Source: Pseudomonadota bacterium
GTDB lineage: Bacteria > Pseudomonadota > Alphaproteobacteria > Rhizobiales > Phreatobacteraceae
Reading direction: 5' to 3'
Assembly: GCA_020161695.1 (NCBI GenBank)
Contig: JAIUOO010000001.1
Location: forward strand, 186,001-250,000
DNA: 64,000 bases
The stretch's first letter is position 1. Every line of letters begins with the position of its first letter. Shown here piece by piece: positions 38,069 to 46,879 of this stretch. The notes under the pieces were generated by a model, which was given only the letters and a program-made list of their open reading frames with translations, was not told where the DNA came from and ran no database searches. The position numbers and the translations under genes were made by a program.

Positions 38069-39391
38069 ATGACGGTTGACGCCCCCGCCATCGCCGAAAT
38101 CCTCGAACGGCTGACCAAGCTTCATCCGAAGCTGATCGACCTGTCGCTGGACCGCATGCATGCGGCGCTCGGCCGCCTCGGCGACCCGCATCTGAAGCTG
38201 CCGCCGGTGATCCATGTCGCCGGCACCAACGGCAAGGGCTCGACCTCCGCCTTCGCGCGCGCCTTCCTCGAGGCCTCGGGCCGGACGGTTCACGTCTATT
38301 CCTCGCCGCATCTGGTGCGCTTCAACGAGCGCTTCCGCCTCGGCGCGGCGGGCGGCGGCCGGCTGGTGGACGATGCGACGCTCGCCGGCGTGTTGCTGGA
38401 GGTGGAGCGGCTCAATGCCGGCCAGCCCATCACGCAGTTCGAGATCACCACCATTGCCGGCCTCATCCTGTTCGCGCGGCATCCCGCGGATGCCGTCGTG
38501 CTGGAAGTCGGCATGGGCGGGCGGTTCGACGCGACCAATGTCGTGCCGCGCCCGGCCGTCTCGGTGATCACGCCGGTTTCGATGGACCATGCCGACTATC
38601 TCGGCGACACCGTCGCCAAGATCGCGGGCGAGAAGGCCGGCATCCTCAAGCGCGGCCGCCCGGCCGTGATCGCCCGCCAGACGCCGGAAGCGATGGCCGT
38701 GATCGAGGCGGCGGCGGATGCGACGCGGTCGCGCCTGCTCGTCTCCGGCCTAGACTGGTTCGCCCGGCCGGAAAATGGCCGCTTCGTCTTCCAGGACGAG
38801 GACGGGCTGATCGACGCGCCGCCGCCGCGGCTGACCGGCGCGCACCAGTTCGAAAATGCCGGCACCGCGCTGATGGCGGTGAAAACGGCGGGTTTCGCGA
38901 TGTCCGAGGCCGAGGTAGTGCGCGGGCTCGCCGCGGTGGAGTGGCCGGCGCGCCTGCAACGCCTGACCGGCGACGTGGCGAAGGCCTTGCCCGATGGCGC
39001 CGAGGTCTGGCTCGACGGCGGGCACAATCCCGGCGGCGGCGAAGTTCTGGCCGAGGCGATCCGCGCCATGAATGCACGCGGCCCCCGGCCGCTGGTCATG
39101 ATCGCCGGCATGATCTCGACCAAGGACCCGCGCGGCTTCCTGGAGTATTTCGCCGCGTTTCGGCCGAAGCTCCATGCCGTACCCTTCGCCTATCCGGCGG
39201 CGCTGGGCGCCGAAGCGCTGGCCGACGCGGCGCGCTCGCTCGGCCTCGATGCCCGCGCCGAGGCGAGTCTCGAGTCCGCGCTGGCGGCCGTCAAGGCGCG
39301 GGACTGGCCGGTGCCGCCGCGCGTGCTGATCACCGGCAGCCTCTATCTCGCCGGCGAGGTGCTGGCGGCGGATGGCTGGGAGCCGCGCTGA
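38069..39391 (+). CDS. folC: Bifunctional folylpolyglutamate/dihydrofolate synthase
   Basis: A 440-residue Mur-ligase-like enzyme adding glutamate to dihydropteroate and to folates. The ATP loop is HVAGTNGKGSTSAF; SSPHLVRFNERFR and LEVGMGGRFDATN are the FolC signatures, and WLDGGHNPGGG lies in the C-terminal domain. It ends the rightward accD-folC run; 78 bases separate it from the convergent mgtC-type gene. Confidence 0.96.
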   Translation: MTVDAPAIAEILERLTKLHPKLIDLSLDRMHAALGRLGDPHLKLPPVIHVAGTNGKGSTSAFARAFLEASGRTVHVYSSPHLVRFNERFRLGAAGGGRLVDDATLAGVLLEVERLNAGQPITQFEITTIAGLILFARHPADAVVLEVGMGGRFDATNVVPRPAVSVITPVSMDHADYLGDTVAKIAGEKAGILKRGRPAVIARQTPEAMAVIEAAADATRSRLLVSGLDWFARPENGRFVFQDEDGLIDAPPPRLTGAHQFENAGTALMAVKTAGFAMSEAEVVRGLAAVEWPARLQRLTGDVAKALPDGAEVWLDGGHNPGGGEVLAEAIRAMNARGPRPLVMIAGMISTKDPRGFLEYFAAFRPKLHAVPFAYPAALGAEALADAARSLGLDARAEASLESALAAVKARDWPVPPRVLITGSLYLAGEVLAADGWEPR

Positions 39392-39469
39392 GCGTTTCGG
39401 ACCTGCCGACGACGGCAGACGTGACCAGCGGCATCGCCGGCCCGAGCGCACCAGCGGCAACAGGAAGGC

Positions 39470-40192
39470 TCAGTCGGTCGTGCGCATGGACCAGGTTGCG
39501 TGGCGGACGCCGGTCAGCTTCTCCAGCGCCGCCACGACCTCGTCGAGGTCGGCTCCCTCCGCCGTCGAGGCGGCCAGCGTCACCGTCAGTTCGATCCGGT
39601 CTTCGGCCCGCTCTTCCGTTTCCGTCTCGCGGACCGCGTAGTTCTTGGCATCGAGGCGCTCCATCAGCGCCTCGCGCGCCGTGGGGAGCGCTTCCGGAGA
39701 GGTCGTGATCTGGATTTCGTAGGTGGCCTCGGTCGCCGTCTCGTCCAGCGGCTGGCGGTTGATCGCATTGACCAGCGGCCGCAGCGCAGTATTGGCCGCA
39801 AGGACGAACACCGCGATGAGCAGCGCCTCGGCAATGCGGTCAGCGCCGGCGGAGGCGCCAACCGCCGCCGAGCCCCAGAGTGTCGCCGCCGTGTTGAGGC
39901 CGCGGATGTTCAGCCCCTCCTTCATGATGACGCCGGCGCCGAGGAAACCGATGCCGGAGACGACATAGGCGAGGACATGGGCGGCGGAGCCATTGCCGTT
40001 GAGCCGCATGCCGATGTCGACGAAGGCGGCCGCGCCCACCGCCACGAGGACGGTCGTGCGCAGCCCGGCCGAGCGCTGGCGATACTGCCGCTCCGCGCCG
40101 ATGGCCGTGCCCAGCACGAAGGCCGCGCCGAGGCTGATCAGCGAATTGACGAACTGGACGGCGTCGAAATTGGCGATGGCGGCGATGGTCAT
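39470..40192 (-). CDS. MgtC/SapB family membrane protein
   Basis: A 240-residue protein with about five N-terminal transmembrane helices containing the MgtC core (GTAIGAERQYRQRSAGLRTTVLVAVGAAAF, GIGFLGAGVIMKEGLNIRGLNTAATLW) and an ACT-like C-terminal cytoplasmic domain (residues 150-240). Members aid growth under low magnesium or act on membrane potential or the ATP synthase. It lies 84 bases downstream of mgtE on the same strand, suggesting a shared magnesium context. Confidence 0.9.
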   Translation of the reverse strand: MTIAAIANFDAVQFVNSLISLGAAFVLGTAIGAERQYRQRSAGLRTTVLVAVGAAAFVDIGMRLNGNGSAAHVLAYVVSGIGFLGAGVIMKEGLNIRGLNTAATLWGSAAVGASAGADRIAEALLIAVFVLAANTALRPLVNAINRQPLDETATEATYEIQITTSPEALPTAREALMERLDAKNYAVRETETEERAEDRIELTVTLAASTAEGADLDEVVAALEKLTGVRHATWSMRTTD

Positions 40193-40276
40193 GAGCCGGT
40201 TTCTTCCGCGGCGATTTCGGGAACGGTGCGTCCCCATGCATGGGAACGCGCCGTTTCATGACATCCGTGTGACGCG

Positions 40277-41665
40277 TCAGAGCAGCGTGCCGCGCAGCAC
40301 GACGAGCGCCACGCTGAAATAGATCACGAGGCCCGTCACATCGACCAGCGTGGCGACGAAGGGCGCCGAGGCGGTCGCGGGGTCGAAGCCGACGCGCTGG
40401 AGGATGAAGGGCAGCATGGAGCCGCACATCGAGCCGAATGTGACGATGGCGACGAGGGCGAGGCCGACGGTCAGGGCGATCAGCAGCCAATGGGCCCCGT
40501 GATCGTAAAGCCCGAAATACTGCCAGGCCGCGATGCGACCGAAGGCGATGACCCCGAGAATCGAGCCGAGGATGACGCCCGACGGCAGTTCGCGGCGCGC
40601 GACGCGCCACCAGTCGGCGATCCGCACCTGCTGGAGGGCGAGTTCGCGGATCAGCAGCGAGGCGGCCTGCGAGCCGGAATTGCCGCCCGAGCTCATGATC
40701 AGCGGGATGAACAGCGACAGGACGATGGCCTTTTCCAACTCGCCCTGGAAACCCTGCATGGCGGAGGCGGTGATCATCTCGCCGACGAGCAGGATGGACA
40801 GCCAGCCGGCGCGCTTGCGGATCATGTGCCAGAAGCCGGCCTCCAGGTAGGGCTCCTCGACGGCGGCCATGCCGCCCATGCGCTGCACCTGCTCGGTGTC
40901 GCGCTCGACCATGGCGTCGATCACGTCGTCGACGGTGACGATGCCGATGAGATGGTTGCGCGCATCGACCACGGGCACGGCGAGCAGGTCATGCCGCGCG
41001 ATCAGGCGGATCGCTTCCTCGCGCGGGGCCTGTGCCGAGATGGAGACGAGCCTGCGGGCCGGCACGGCGGTCAGCACGTTGGCGTGCGGATCGCCGGAGA
41101 TCAGGCGGCGCAGCGGCACGGCGTGGATGAGGGTCTGCTTCACCGGATCGGTGACGAAGACGGCATAGACGGTCTCGCGGGTGCGCTCGACGATGCGGAT
41201 GTGGTGGAGCACCTGCGCGATCGTCCAGTTGGACGGAACCGAGACGAACTCGGTGGTCATGATCGAGCCGGCCGTATCCTCCGGATAGGCCAGCAGCCGG
41301 TCGAGCGTCGCGCGGTTCTCACGGTCGAGCCGGCCGAGAAGATCGGCGCGAACCTCCTCCTCCATCTCCTTGAGGACGTCTGCGGCACGGTCCGCCGACA
41401 TGCCCGCGAGCAGCGGCGCCGCCCGCTCGCGCGGCAGCAGCGCCAGCATGTCGCCGCCATGGTCGAGCGAGGGCTGGTCAAGCACTTCGACGGCGCGCTC
41501 CGCCGGCAGCAGGGCGAGGACGGCGGCGCCCTCCTCCGGCTCCAGAGCGTCGAGGGCGTCGGCAATGTCGGGAGCGGATTCCTCGGCCAGGCGGCGCGCC
41601 ATGGCAGCGGCGTCGAACGTCGCGTCCTGCGCGCGCACGAGAGTGGCTTCGGTATTGTCGTTCAT
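40277..41665 (-). CDS. mgtE: Magnesium transporter MgtE
   Basis: A 462-residue Mg2+ channel with the standard architecture: N-terminal superhelical MgtE_N domain (residues 30-130), tandem CBS domains (about 135-260; YPEDTAGSIMTTEFVSV and the VVDARNHLIGIVTVDDVIDAM end), a connecting helix, and five transmembrane helices with the pore motif region SGGNSGSQAASLLIREL. Magnesium binding to the CBS/N domains gates the pore. Confidence 0.95.
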   Translation of the reverse strand: MNDNTEATLVRAQDATFDAAAMARRLAEESAPDIADALDALEPEEGAAVLALLPAERAVEVLDQPSLDHGGDMLALLPRERAAPLLAGMSADRAADVLKEMEEEVRADLLGRLDRENRATLDRLLAYPEDTAGSIMTTEFVSVPSNWTIAQVLHHIRIVERTRETVYAVFVTDPVKQTLIHAVPLRRLISGDPHANVLTAVPARRLVSISAQAPREEAIRLIARHDLLAVPVVDARNHLIGIVTVDDVIDAMVERDTEQVQRMGGMAAVEEPYLEAGFWHMIRKRAGWLSILLVGEMITASAMQGFQGELEKAIVLSLFIPLIMSSGGNSGSQAASLLIRELALQQVRIADWWRVARRELPSGVILGSILGVIAFGRIAAWQYFGLYDHGAHWLLIALTVGLALVAIVTFGSMCGSMLPFILQRVGFDPATASAPFVATLVDVTGLVIYFSVALVVLRGTLL

Positions 41666-41926
41666 GGCTCGTCTCCGGGTCGACGCCTGCCGTCGGCAGC
41701 GGACCCGGCGAGCCGATCACATGCGATCAGCCCCGCGGGCAGCGTCCGACGGCGAACACGGTCGACTGTGACTGTCGCTGGGCATGGATGATGGGTTCCG
41801 GTGAGGCGCCGGCACGGAACGGGCATGGCCCGCGACACGTGACGACACGGATTGCCCATGCACCCGCACAGCGGCCGGGTCAAGCGCAAAAGCGCGGCCG
41901 ACAAGGGTCGATGGCGGCTCGCCCGA

Positions 41927-42751
41927 TCAGCCCATCATTGCGCCGGCAATGGCGCGCAGGCCGGCCCACAGCACATGGCGCAGCCGCCGCCACCAGGGCT
42001 CGGGAACCGGGACCGGGTCGGGCGGCATGGTGGCGCCGGGAGACGGCGGGGCCTCCAGCACGCCGACGAGCACTTCGCCGTCGGTGAAATAGCGATCGCC
42101 GCCGCCATTCCGTCCGACCAGCGTCGGACCGGAGCCCGGCAGGCGGTACGTGCTGGCGAGGAAGCGCGCATCGGCCAGCGCCGCGATCAGCGCCTCGCGC
42201 TCGGCGTCGAGGTCGGGGCCGATATGGTGGGTGATCTGGCCGGTATAGCGGCTGATCCCGACGCCACGGTCGAAGCTGACCGCGCCGAGGAACAGCGGCT
42301 GCCCCTCGCTGCCGCGCTCCAGCACGCGCCAGAACCGGACGTGGTGGCGCCGGTCGGCCGAGCCGCCCACCGGCTTCTCGAAGGCGAGATCCTGCGGCCG
42401 CCCCTCGAACAGCAGCGTCGAGACCGGCGCATCGGGATAGGGACGGTCGAGGATCACCGACAGTCCGATGCCCACCGCCGACCGCAAGGTGATCGGATCG
42501 GCCGGTCGCCAGCCCGCCGCGAGCATGCCGCGCACGAGCAGGTCCCGCGGCCCGGCGAGCCCGACATTGATGGGATCACCGGGGATTCCCGCCGTCGTCG
42601 TGGTGAGCATCGGCCGGCCGCCGAGCCCCGGCTGGCGCTCATAGTTCGCCCAGATATCGGGAACGAGCAGATAGGCGAGGCCGAGATAGAGCCCGGCCAG
42701 AACAGCCGCGAGCTTCGCCCAGCGCCTCAGTCTTCCCGATCCTGCCGCCAT
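41927..42751 (-). CDS. LssY_C domain membrane-anchored protein
   Basis: A 274-residue protein with one N-terminal helix (about residues 12-30, LAAVLAGLYLGLAYLLV) and a large soluble part matching the LssY C-terminal domain: GDPINVGLAGPRDLLVRGMLAAGWRPADPITLRSAVGI, PYPDAPVSTLLFEGRPQDLAFEKPVGGSADRRHHVRFWR and GAVSFDRGVGISRYTGQITHHIGPDLDAERE. Molecular function is unknown; LssY was first noted near type I secretion genes of Legionella. GGAG lies about 8 bases before the ATG at 42751. Divergent from the DUF2272 gene. Confidence 0.82.
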   Translation of the reverse strand: MAAGSGRLRRWAKLAAVLAGLYLGLAYLLVPDIWANYERQPGLGGRPMLTTTTAGIPGDPINVGLAGPRDLLVRGMLAAGWRPADPITLRSAVGIGLSVILDRPYPDAPVSTLLFEGRPQDLAFEKPVGGSADRRHHVRFWRVLERGSEGQPLFLGAVSFDRGVGISRYTGQITHHIGPDLDAEREALIAALADARFLASTYRLPGSGPTLVGRNGGGDRYFTDGEVLVGVLEAPPSPGATMPPDPVPVPEPWWRRLRHVLWAGLRAIAGAMMG

Positions 42752-42856
42752 CCGGTTTCTCCGGGGCGCAGCAAACCAGCCGATCGCGACAAAGACCAGC
42801 CGGGAGGCCGGAGACCCGGCATCGCCGCCCCCGCGGATTTCTGGTCTCATGGCGGC

Positions 42857-43912
42857 ATGAGATTCCTAGTTCCCTGCCTGTCGGCTCTGGCGATCGCCGT
42901 GGCGGCCGCTTTCGTCCAGCCCGCCGTCGCGCAATCCCTCGCGCCGGCCGAGGCTGCGGCCCTCGACCGGCTCTGTCGCGAGACGGCGCGGGGGCCGCTC
43001 TCGTCCGCCGCCATCGCTATCGCCGCGACCGCGGACGCGGAGCATCAAGGCTTCGGCGGCCACGTCCTCGACCGCGACGGGCGCATGCTCCGCTTCGGCG
43101 CCGTGGAGGCCGATGCCTGGCGCGACGAGGCCGCAGGGCGGCGCGTGCCATGGCGTCAGGTGATCCGCTACTGGGAAACGCTGGGCGGGGTCGGCGAGGG
43201 GCCGCTGGCGCTTCGGCGCCATCCGGGTCTCGAGCGCGACGCCGGAGCTGCCGGCAGTGGCGACCTCGTGCCGCTGGCGCAGGTGCTGGAACGGCTGCGG
43301 TCCGCCGATCTGCCGGAAGCGCAGCGCGAGGCGCTGGTGCAGGCGGCCCTTCGCGCCGCCGTGACGGACATTCCGTGGTCCGCCGCCTTCGTCTCCCATG
43401 TCGTGCTGACGGCTGGCGCGCCGCGCCTCGGCTTCGCCGCATCCATGGCCCATCTCGACTATGTCGGCGAGGCCGCCCGGCGCAGCCGCGCCGAACTCTC
43501 CGGCCAGCCGTCCACGGCCTTCTACCGGGCCTGCGACCCGCGACGCACGCCCATGCGGCCCGGCGACCTCCTGTGCCTGCACCGCCACCCGCCGGCGGAC
43601 CTGCCGGACATCGACGCCCGTACCGGCCTGTTCGGCACCCTCACCGCAGCCCTGGCGCGCGGCGAGCGGCCGGTCTGGAACCTGCACTGCGACATCGTCG
43701 TCAGCCGCGACGAACGCCGCCGGACGGCAAGCCTGATCGGCGGCAACGTGCTGCAATCAGTGACCCGCCGCGATGTCGCGACCGACCGCCGGGGCGCGCT
43801 GGCGGCACCGCGACGCGGCCCGGCCTGTTTCGAGGATCGCGCGCCGGGCACGCTCTGCCGGCCGGAAGGCGCCCCGTGGTTCGTGCTGCTGCAGGCGGCG
43901 ACCGCCGAGTAG
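42857..43912 (+). CDS. Secreted DUF2272 domain protein
   Basis: A 351-residue protein with a signal peptide (MRFLVPCLSALAIAVAAAFVQPAVAQ). The middle part, DIPWSAAFVSHVVLTAG...SMAHLDYV ... RPGDLLCLHR ... HCDIVVS, resembles DUF2272, whose Cys/His layout recalls CHAP/NlpC-like amidases, though catalysis has not been shown as far as I know. GDLLC and the HCDIVV residues may form an active site. Probably acts in the envelope. Confidence 0.72.
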   Translation: MRFLVPCLSALAIAVAAAFVQPAVAQSLAPAEAAALDRLCRETARGPLSSAAIAIAATADAEHQGFGGHVLDRDGRMLRFGAVEADAWRDEAAGRRVPWRQVIRYWETLGGVGEGPLALRRHPGLERDAGAAGSGDLVPLAQVLERLRSADLPEAQREALVQAALRAAVTDIPWSAAFVSHVVLTAGAPRLGFAASMAHLDYVGEAARRSRAELSGQPSTAFYRACDPRRTPMRPGDLLCLHRHPPADLPDIDARTGLFGTLTAALARGERPVWNLHCDIVVSRDERRRTASLIGGNVLQSVTRRDVATDRRGALAAPRRGPACFEDRAPGTLCRPEGAPWFVLLQAATAE

Positions 43913-43985
43913 TGCGCGGGATTGCGTTGTCGGCATGCCCGACTGCACAAAATCGGGGCGCGACCATCCCATGGGCATTCTGCTA

Positions 43986-44002
43986 ATGTTGCAACGCAAC
44001 AT
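43986..44002. promoter_or_regulatory. Inverted repeat upstream of the yitT-family gene
   Basis: ATGTTGC-AAC-GCAACAT is a perfect 7-base inverted repeat, 15 bases before the ATG. Fifteen bases of it and the next position (TTGCARCGCAACATC) recur upstream of the MBL hydrolase at 27298-27312. A regulator binding here would overlap the ribosome site. Confidence 0.5.
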
Positions 44003-44017
44003 CGCGAGCCCGCCACC

Positions 44018-44625
44018 ATGTCCCAAACTTCGATTCGCCACCGTCCCCACGAAGACGCGATCGCTCTGGTGCTGGGTTCGCTGTTCGTGGCGCTCGGCAC
44101 CGCCTTCTACGCGAAGGCCCATCTCCTCACCGGTAGCACGGTAGGGGTCGCGCTGCTGCTGAGCTATCTGACCAAGACCGGGTTCGCGCCGCTGTTCCTG
44201 CTGGTCAACCTGCCGTTCTTCGCCCTCGCCATCGTCCGGCTGGGCTGGCTGTTCACCCTGAAGACCCTCGCCGCCGTGGCCCTCGTCTCGCTGTTCTCGC
44301 GCCTGACACCCATGTGGATCGAGTTCGGCCACCTGAACGCGGTCTATGCCGCCGTGATCGGTGGCTGTCTGTTCGGCATAGGCCTGCTGATCCTGTTCCG
44401 GCACGGCATGAGCCTCGGCGGGGTATCGATCCTCGCCTTCTACCTGCAGGAGGGTACGGCTGGCGCGCGGGCTATTTGCAGCTGGGCGCCGACATGGTGG
44501 TCATGGCGGTTTCCTGCCTCGTGCTCAGCGCCGAACAGGTGGCGCTGTCGGTCGCCGGCGTCACGGTCCTGTGCATGATCATCGGGATGAACCACCGCCC
44601 CGGCCGCTATGCCGGCGCGAACTGA
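44018..44625 (+). pseudogene. YitT/DUF161-type membrane protein, frameshifted
   Basis: The first frame encodes about 145 residues of a YitT-like multi-helix membrane protein up to GMSLGGVSILAFYLQE, then degenerates into Trp/Arg/Ser-rich nonsense. From about 44455 another frame resumes the family pattern, YGWRAGYLQLGADMVVMAVSCLVLSAEQVALSVAGV...MNHRPGRYAG, to the stop at 44625. A single missing base near 44453 (GAG-GG-TAC where a full codon is expected) explains the break. It is either a recent inactivation or a sequencing error; the rest of the gene shows no decay. Confidence 0.85.
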
Positions 44626-44634
44626 CCTGTCGCT

Positions 44635-45822
44635 TCAGTCGCGCCGCAGCAGGGCGAGCGATGCCAGTGCGCTCCAGGCGCCGAACAGGATGAGCGCGGT
44701 CATCGGCACCGGGCTCATCCAGTAGCCGACACCCATGCCGGCAACCTGCACCGCCACCGCGCCGAGACCCATCTGGCTGAAGCCGACGAGGCCGGACGCC
44801 GAGCCCGCCGCCTCCGGCCGCACGCCGACCGCACCCGCGACGGCGCCGGGAAGCTGGAGCCCGTTGGCGAAGGCGATAGCCGCCTGCGGCAGGAACAGCA
44901 TGGCCGGGTGGGTCATGTAGCCGAACCAGGCAATGGCGAACTGGACGCTTGCGGCGACGACCATCATCACCGTGCCCCAGCGGATCAACCGGTCGGAGCC
45001 GACACGGGCGGCGAAACGTCCGCAGACGGCATTGCCAAGCATGTAACCGGAGGCGTTGACCATGAACCACAGGCCATAGGTGGTCGAACTCTCGCCCATC
45101 ACCGAGATGACGACATGGGGCGCGCCGCCGATCAGGGCGAAGAAGGTGATGGAGGACAGCGCGCCGACCAGGAGGTAGCCGACGAAAAGGCGGTCGCGGA
45201 TCAGGAGAGCTGCGTCGCGCAGAAGCTGGGCAAAGCTCGGCGCGGCCGCCACCGCGCGCGTTTCAGGCAGGCGCAGAAGGCCGAGCAGCGTGGTCGCGCC
45301 CGCAAGCACGAAGGTCGCGATGAAGATCCAGCGCCAGCCGAGATTCTCGTTGATCAGGCCGCCGATGGTCGGCGCCAGCATCGGCGCCAGCACCATGGCC
45401 ATGGTGACCCAGCCGATCATCGAGGCGGCATTGTCGCGGTCGAAGACGTCGCGGATGATCGCGCGGCTGATCACCTGTCCCGCGGAGGAGCCGAAGCTCT
45501 GGAGCACGCGCGCGACGATCAGCATGGCGGCGCTGGTGACGAAGGCCGCCGCGAGGCTCATCACGGCGGCCACGGCGAGCGAGCCGATCAGCACGGGACG
45601 GCGGCCGTAGCGATCCGACAGCGGCCCGAGAAAAAGCTGCGCGCCCGCCATTCCCGCGAGATAGAGCGTGATGGTGAGCTGGATGATGCCGGGATCGACG
45701 GCGAACTCGCGCGCGAGGCCCGGCACGGCCGGCAGCGGCAGGTTGAGCGCCACCGGGCCGATCGCGGTGAAGACCACGAGCAGCGGCAGGAGAGCGCGCG
45801 GCGAAAGGCGGGGATCGGACAT
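44635..45822 (-). CDS. Bcr/CflA family multidrug efflux MFS transporter
   Basis: A 395-residue transporter with about 12 transmembrane helices. LYLAGMAGAQLFLGPLSDRYGRRPVLI is the MFS motif A, and VARVLQSFGSSAGQVISRAIIRDVF is the Bcr/CflA-type helix 4-5 signature. It exports drugs or small metabolites with proton antiport. The MSDPRLSPRAL start gives the normal family length; longer starts add Arg-rich non-membrane sequence. Confidence 0.9.
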   Translation of the reverse strand: MSDPRLSPRALLPLLVVFTAIGPVALNLPLPAVPGLAREFAVDPGIIQLTITLYLAGMAGAQLFLGPLSDRYGRRPVLIGSLAVAAVMSLAAAFVTSAAMLIVARVLQSFGSSAGQVISRAIIRDVFDRDNAASMIGWVTMAMVLAPMLAPTIGGLINENLGWRWIFIATFVLAGATTLLGLLRLPETRAVAAAPSFAQLLRDAALLIRDRLFVGYLLVGALSSITFFALIGGAPHVVISVMGESSTTYGLWFMVNASGYMLGNAVCGRFAARVGSDRLIRWGTVMMVVAASVQFAIAWFGYMTHPAMLFLPQAAIAFANGLQLPGAVAGAVGVRPEAAGSASGLVGFSQMGLGAVAVQVAGMGVGYWMSPVPMTALILFGAWSALASLALLRRD

Positions 45823-45919
45823 CGTGTCTCGCGGTGCAGGGCCGCGGATGACGCCCGCCTCGGCCGCAAAGGTCAAGCGGGCACCTCGGATGGCGGCTCT
45901 GCGCCGGTCCGCGCGCGGG

Positions 45920-46792
45920 TCAACGCGCCGGCCGGTTGAGGAACAGACCGTCCTGAAGGCGAAGCCGCTGGCTACGCAGTTCGGGATCCTCCTGCGGCAC
46001 CGCCGATGACGGCCGCCCGCCACGGCCCGCCCCGCGCGCCCTGCCCTCGCCCGAAGCGTCCAGCCCCATGATCGCTCCGCCGGACGGCCTCCCGCCACCG
46101 ACGATCTGGATGCGGGTGACGGGCAGCGGCGGCGGCGGCCCGATGGAGATGCTCATTTCCTGAATGTCCTCGCGCGCGGCCGCCGTGTTGACCCCGAGCG
46201 TGACGGGGACGACCTTGAAACTGGCTCCACCCTTCGACGTGCGCGTGACGCCGAACATCAGGGCATAGCTATAGGAAGCAGGGCTGAAGCGGGGCCCGCC
46301 GCCGCCCATCCCGTCGAGCGACTCAAGCCATTTGGCGATGCCGATCCCGTTGGTCACCGGCTCGCCGGCGGTCGACGTGTAGAGACCCTCGCCATCCACC
46401 GGGCACTGGGTCTGGCCATCGTTCGGCTGCAGGCTGAAATTGACCACCGTCGCGCGCGTCGTCTTCGCCGAGACGTTGGTCGCGAAATCGAACCCGAGCG
46501 AGACGCCGGTATAGGGCACGATCGTCGCGCCGCCGGTGACGCCGGTGTCGCGGCCCTCCGCGATCTTGAGGGTCAGGCTGCCGCGGATGATCCAGTTGTC
46601 CGTCACCATCAGACGGCGGCCGTGGGGCGTGGCCATGTAGGAGGCGAATTCGCAGCGGATGCCGTTGATCAGGGCGCGCGCCGGGATGAAGTCCTCCGGC
46701 GCCACGCTTGTCATCGAAGTCGCGCAGCCGCCCAGAAGCGCGGCGCTGGTAGCCGTGGCGATGCAGACGCCGGCAGTCCGTCCCGATCCCAT
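45920..46792 (-). CDS. Lipoprotein of unknown function
   Basis: A 290-residue protein with a signal and lipobox (AALLGGC, cysteine at residue 23) followed by a soluble domain rich in Thr/Val/Gly and a disordered, Gly/Arg-rich C-terminal third (GEGRARGAGRGGRPSS). I recognise no domain. The central part (LINGIRCEFASYM, WIIRGSLTLKIAEGRDTGVTGGATIVPYTGVSLGFDF) looks beta-sheet-rich, as in outer-membrane-associated lipoproteins. Confidence 0.65.
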   Translation of the reverse strand: MGSGRTAGVCIATATSAALLGGCATSMTSVAPEDFIPARALINGIRCEFASYMATPHGRRLMVTDNWIIRGSLTLKIAEGRDTGVTGGATIVPYTGVSLGFDFATNVSAKTTRATVVNFSLQPNDGQTQCPVDGEGLYTSTAGEPVTNGIGIAKWLESLDGMGGGGPRFSPASYSYALMFGVTRTSKGGASFKVVPVTLGVNTAAAREDIQEMSISIGPPPPLPVTRIQIVGGGRPSGGAIMGLDASGEGRARGAGRGGRPSSAVPQEDPELRSQRLRLQDGLFLNRPAR

Positions 46793-46879
46793 CGAATAGT
46801 CCCCCCGGGCTGCAGCCTACGCAACCCAGGGTTATCGTCACTATCCGGCGCAATCCCGATGGCCGATGCCGGTCCGCAC

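Noticed and set aside
41800..41810. GGTGAGGCGCC resembling the start of a magnesium (M-box) riboswitch near mgtE
   Set aside because: It is on the plus strand while mgtE and mgtC are leftward, and the other conserved M-box segments are not visible on either strand.
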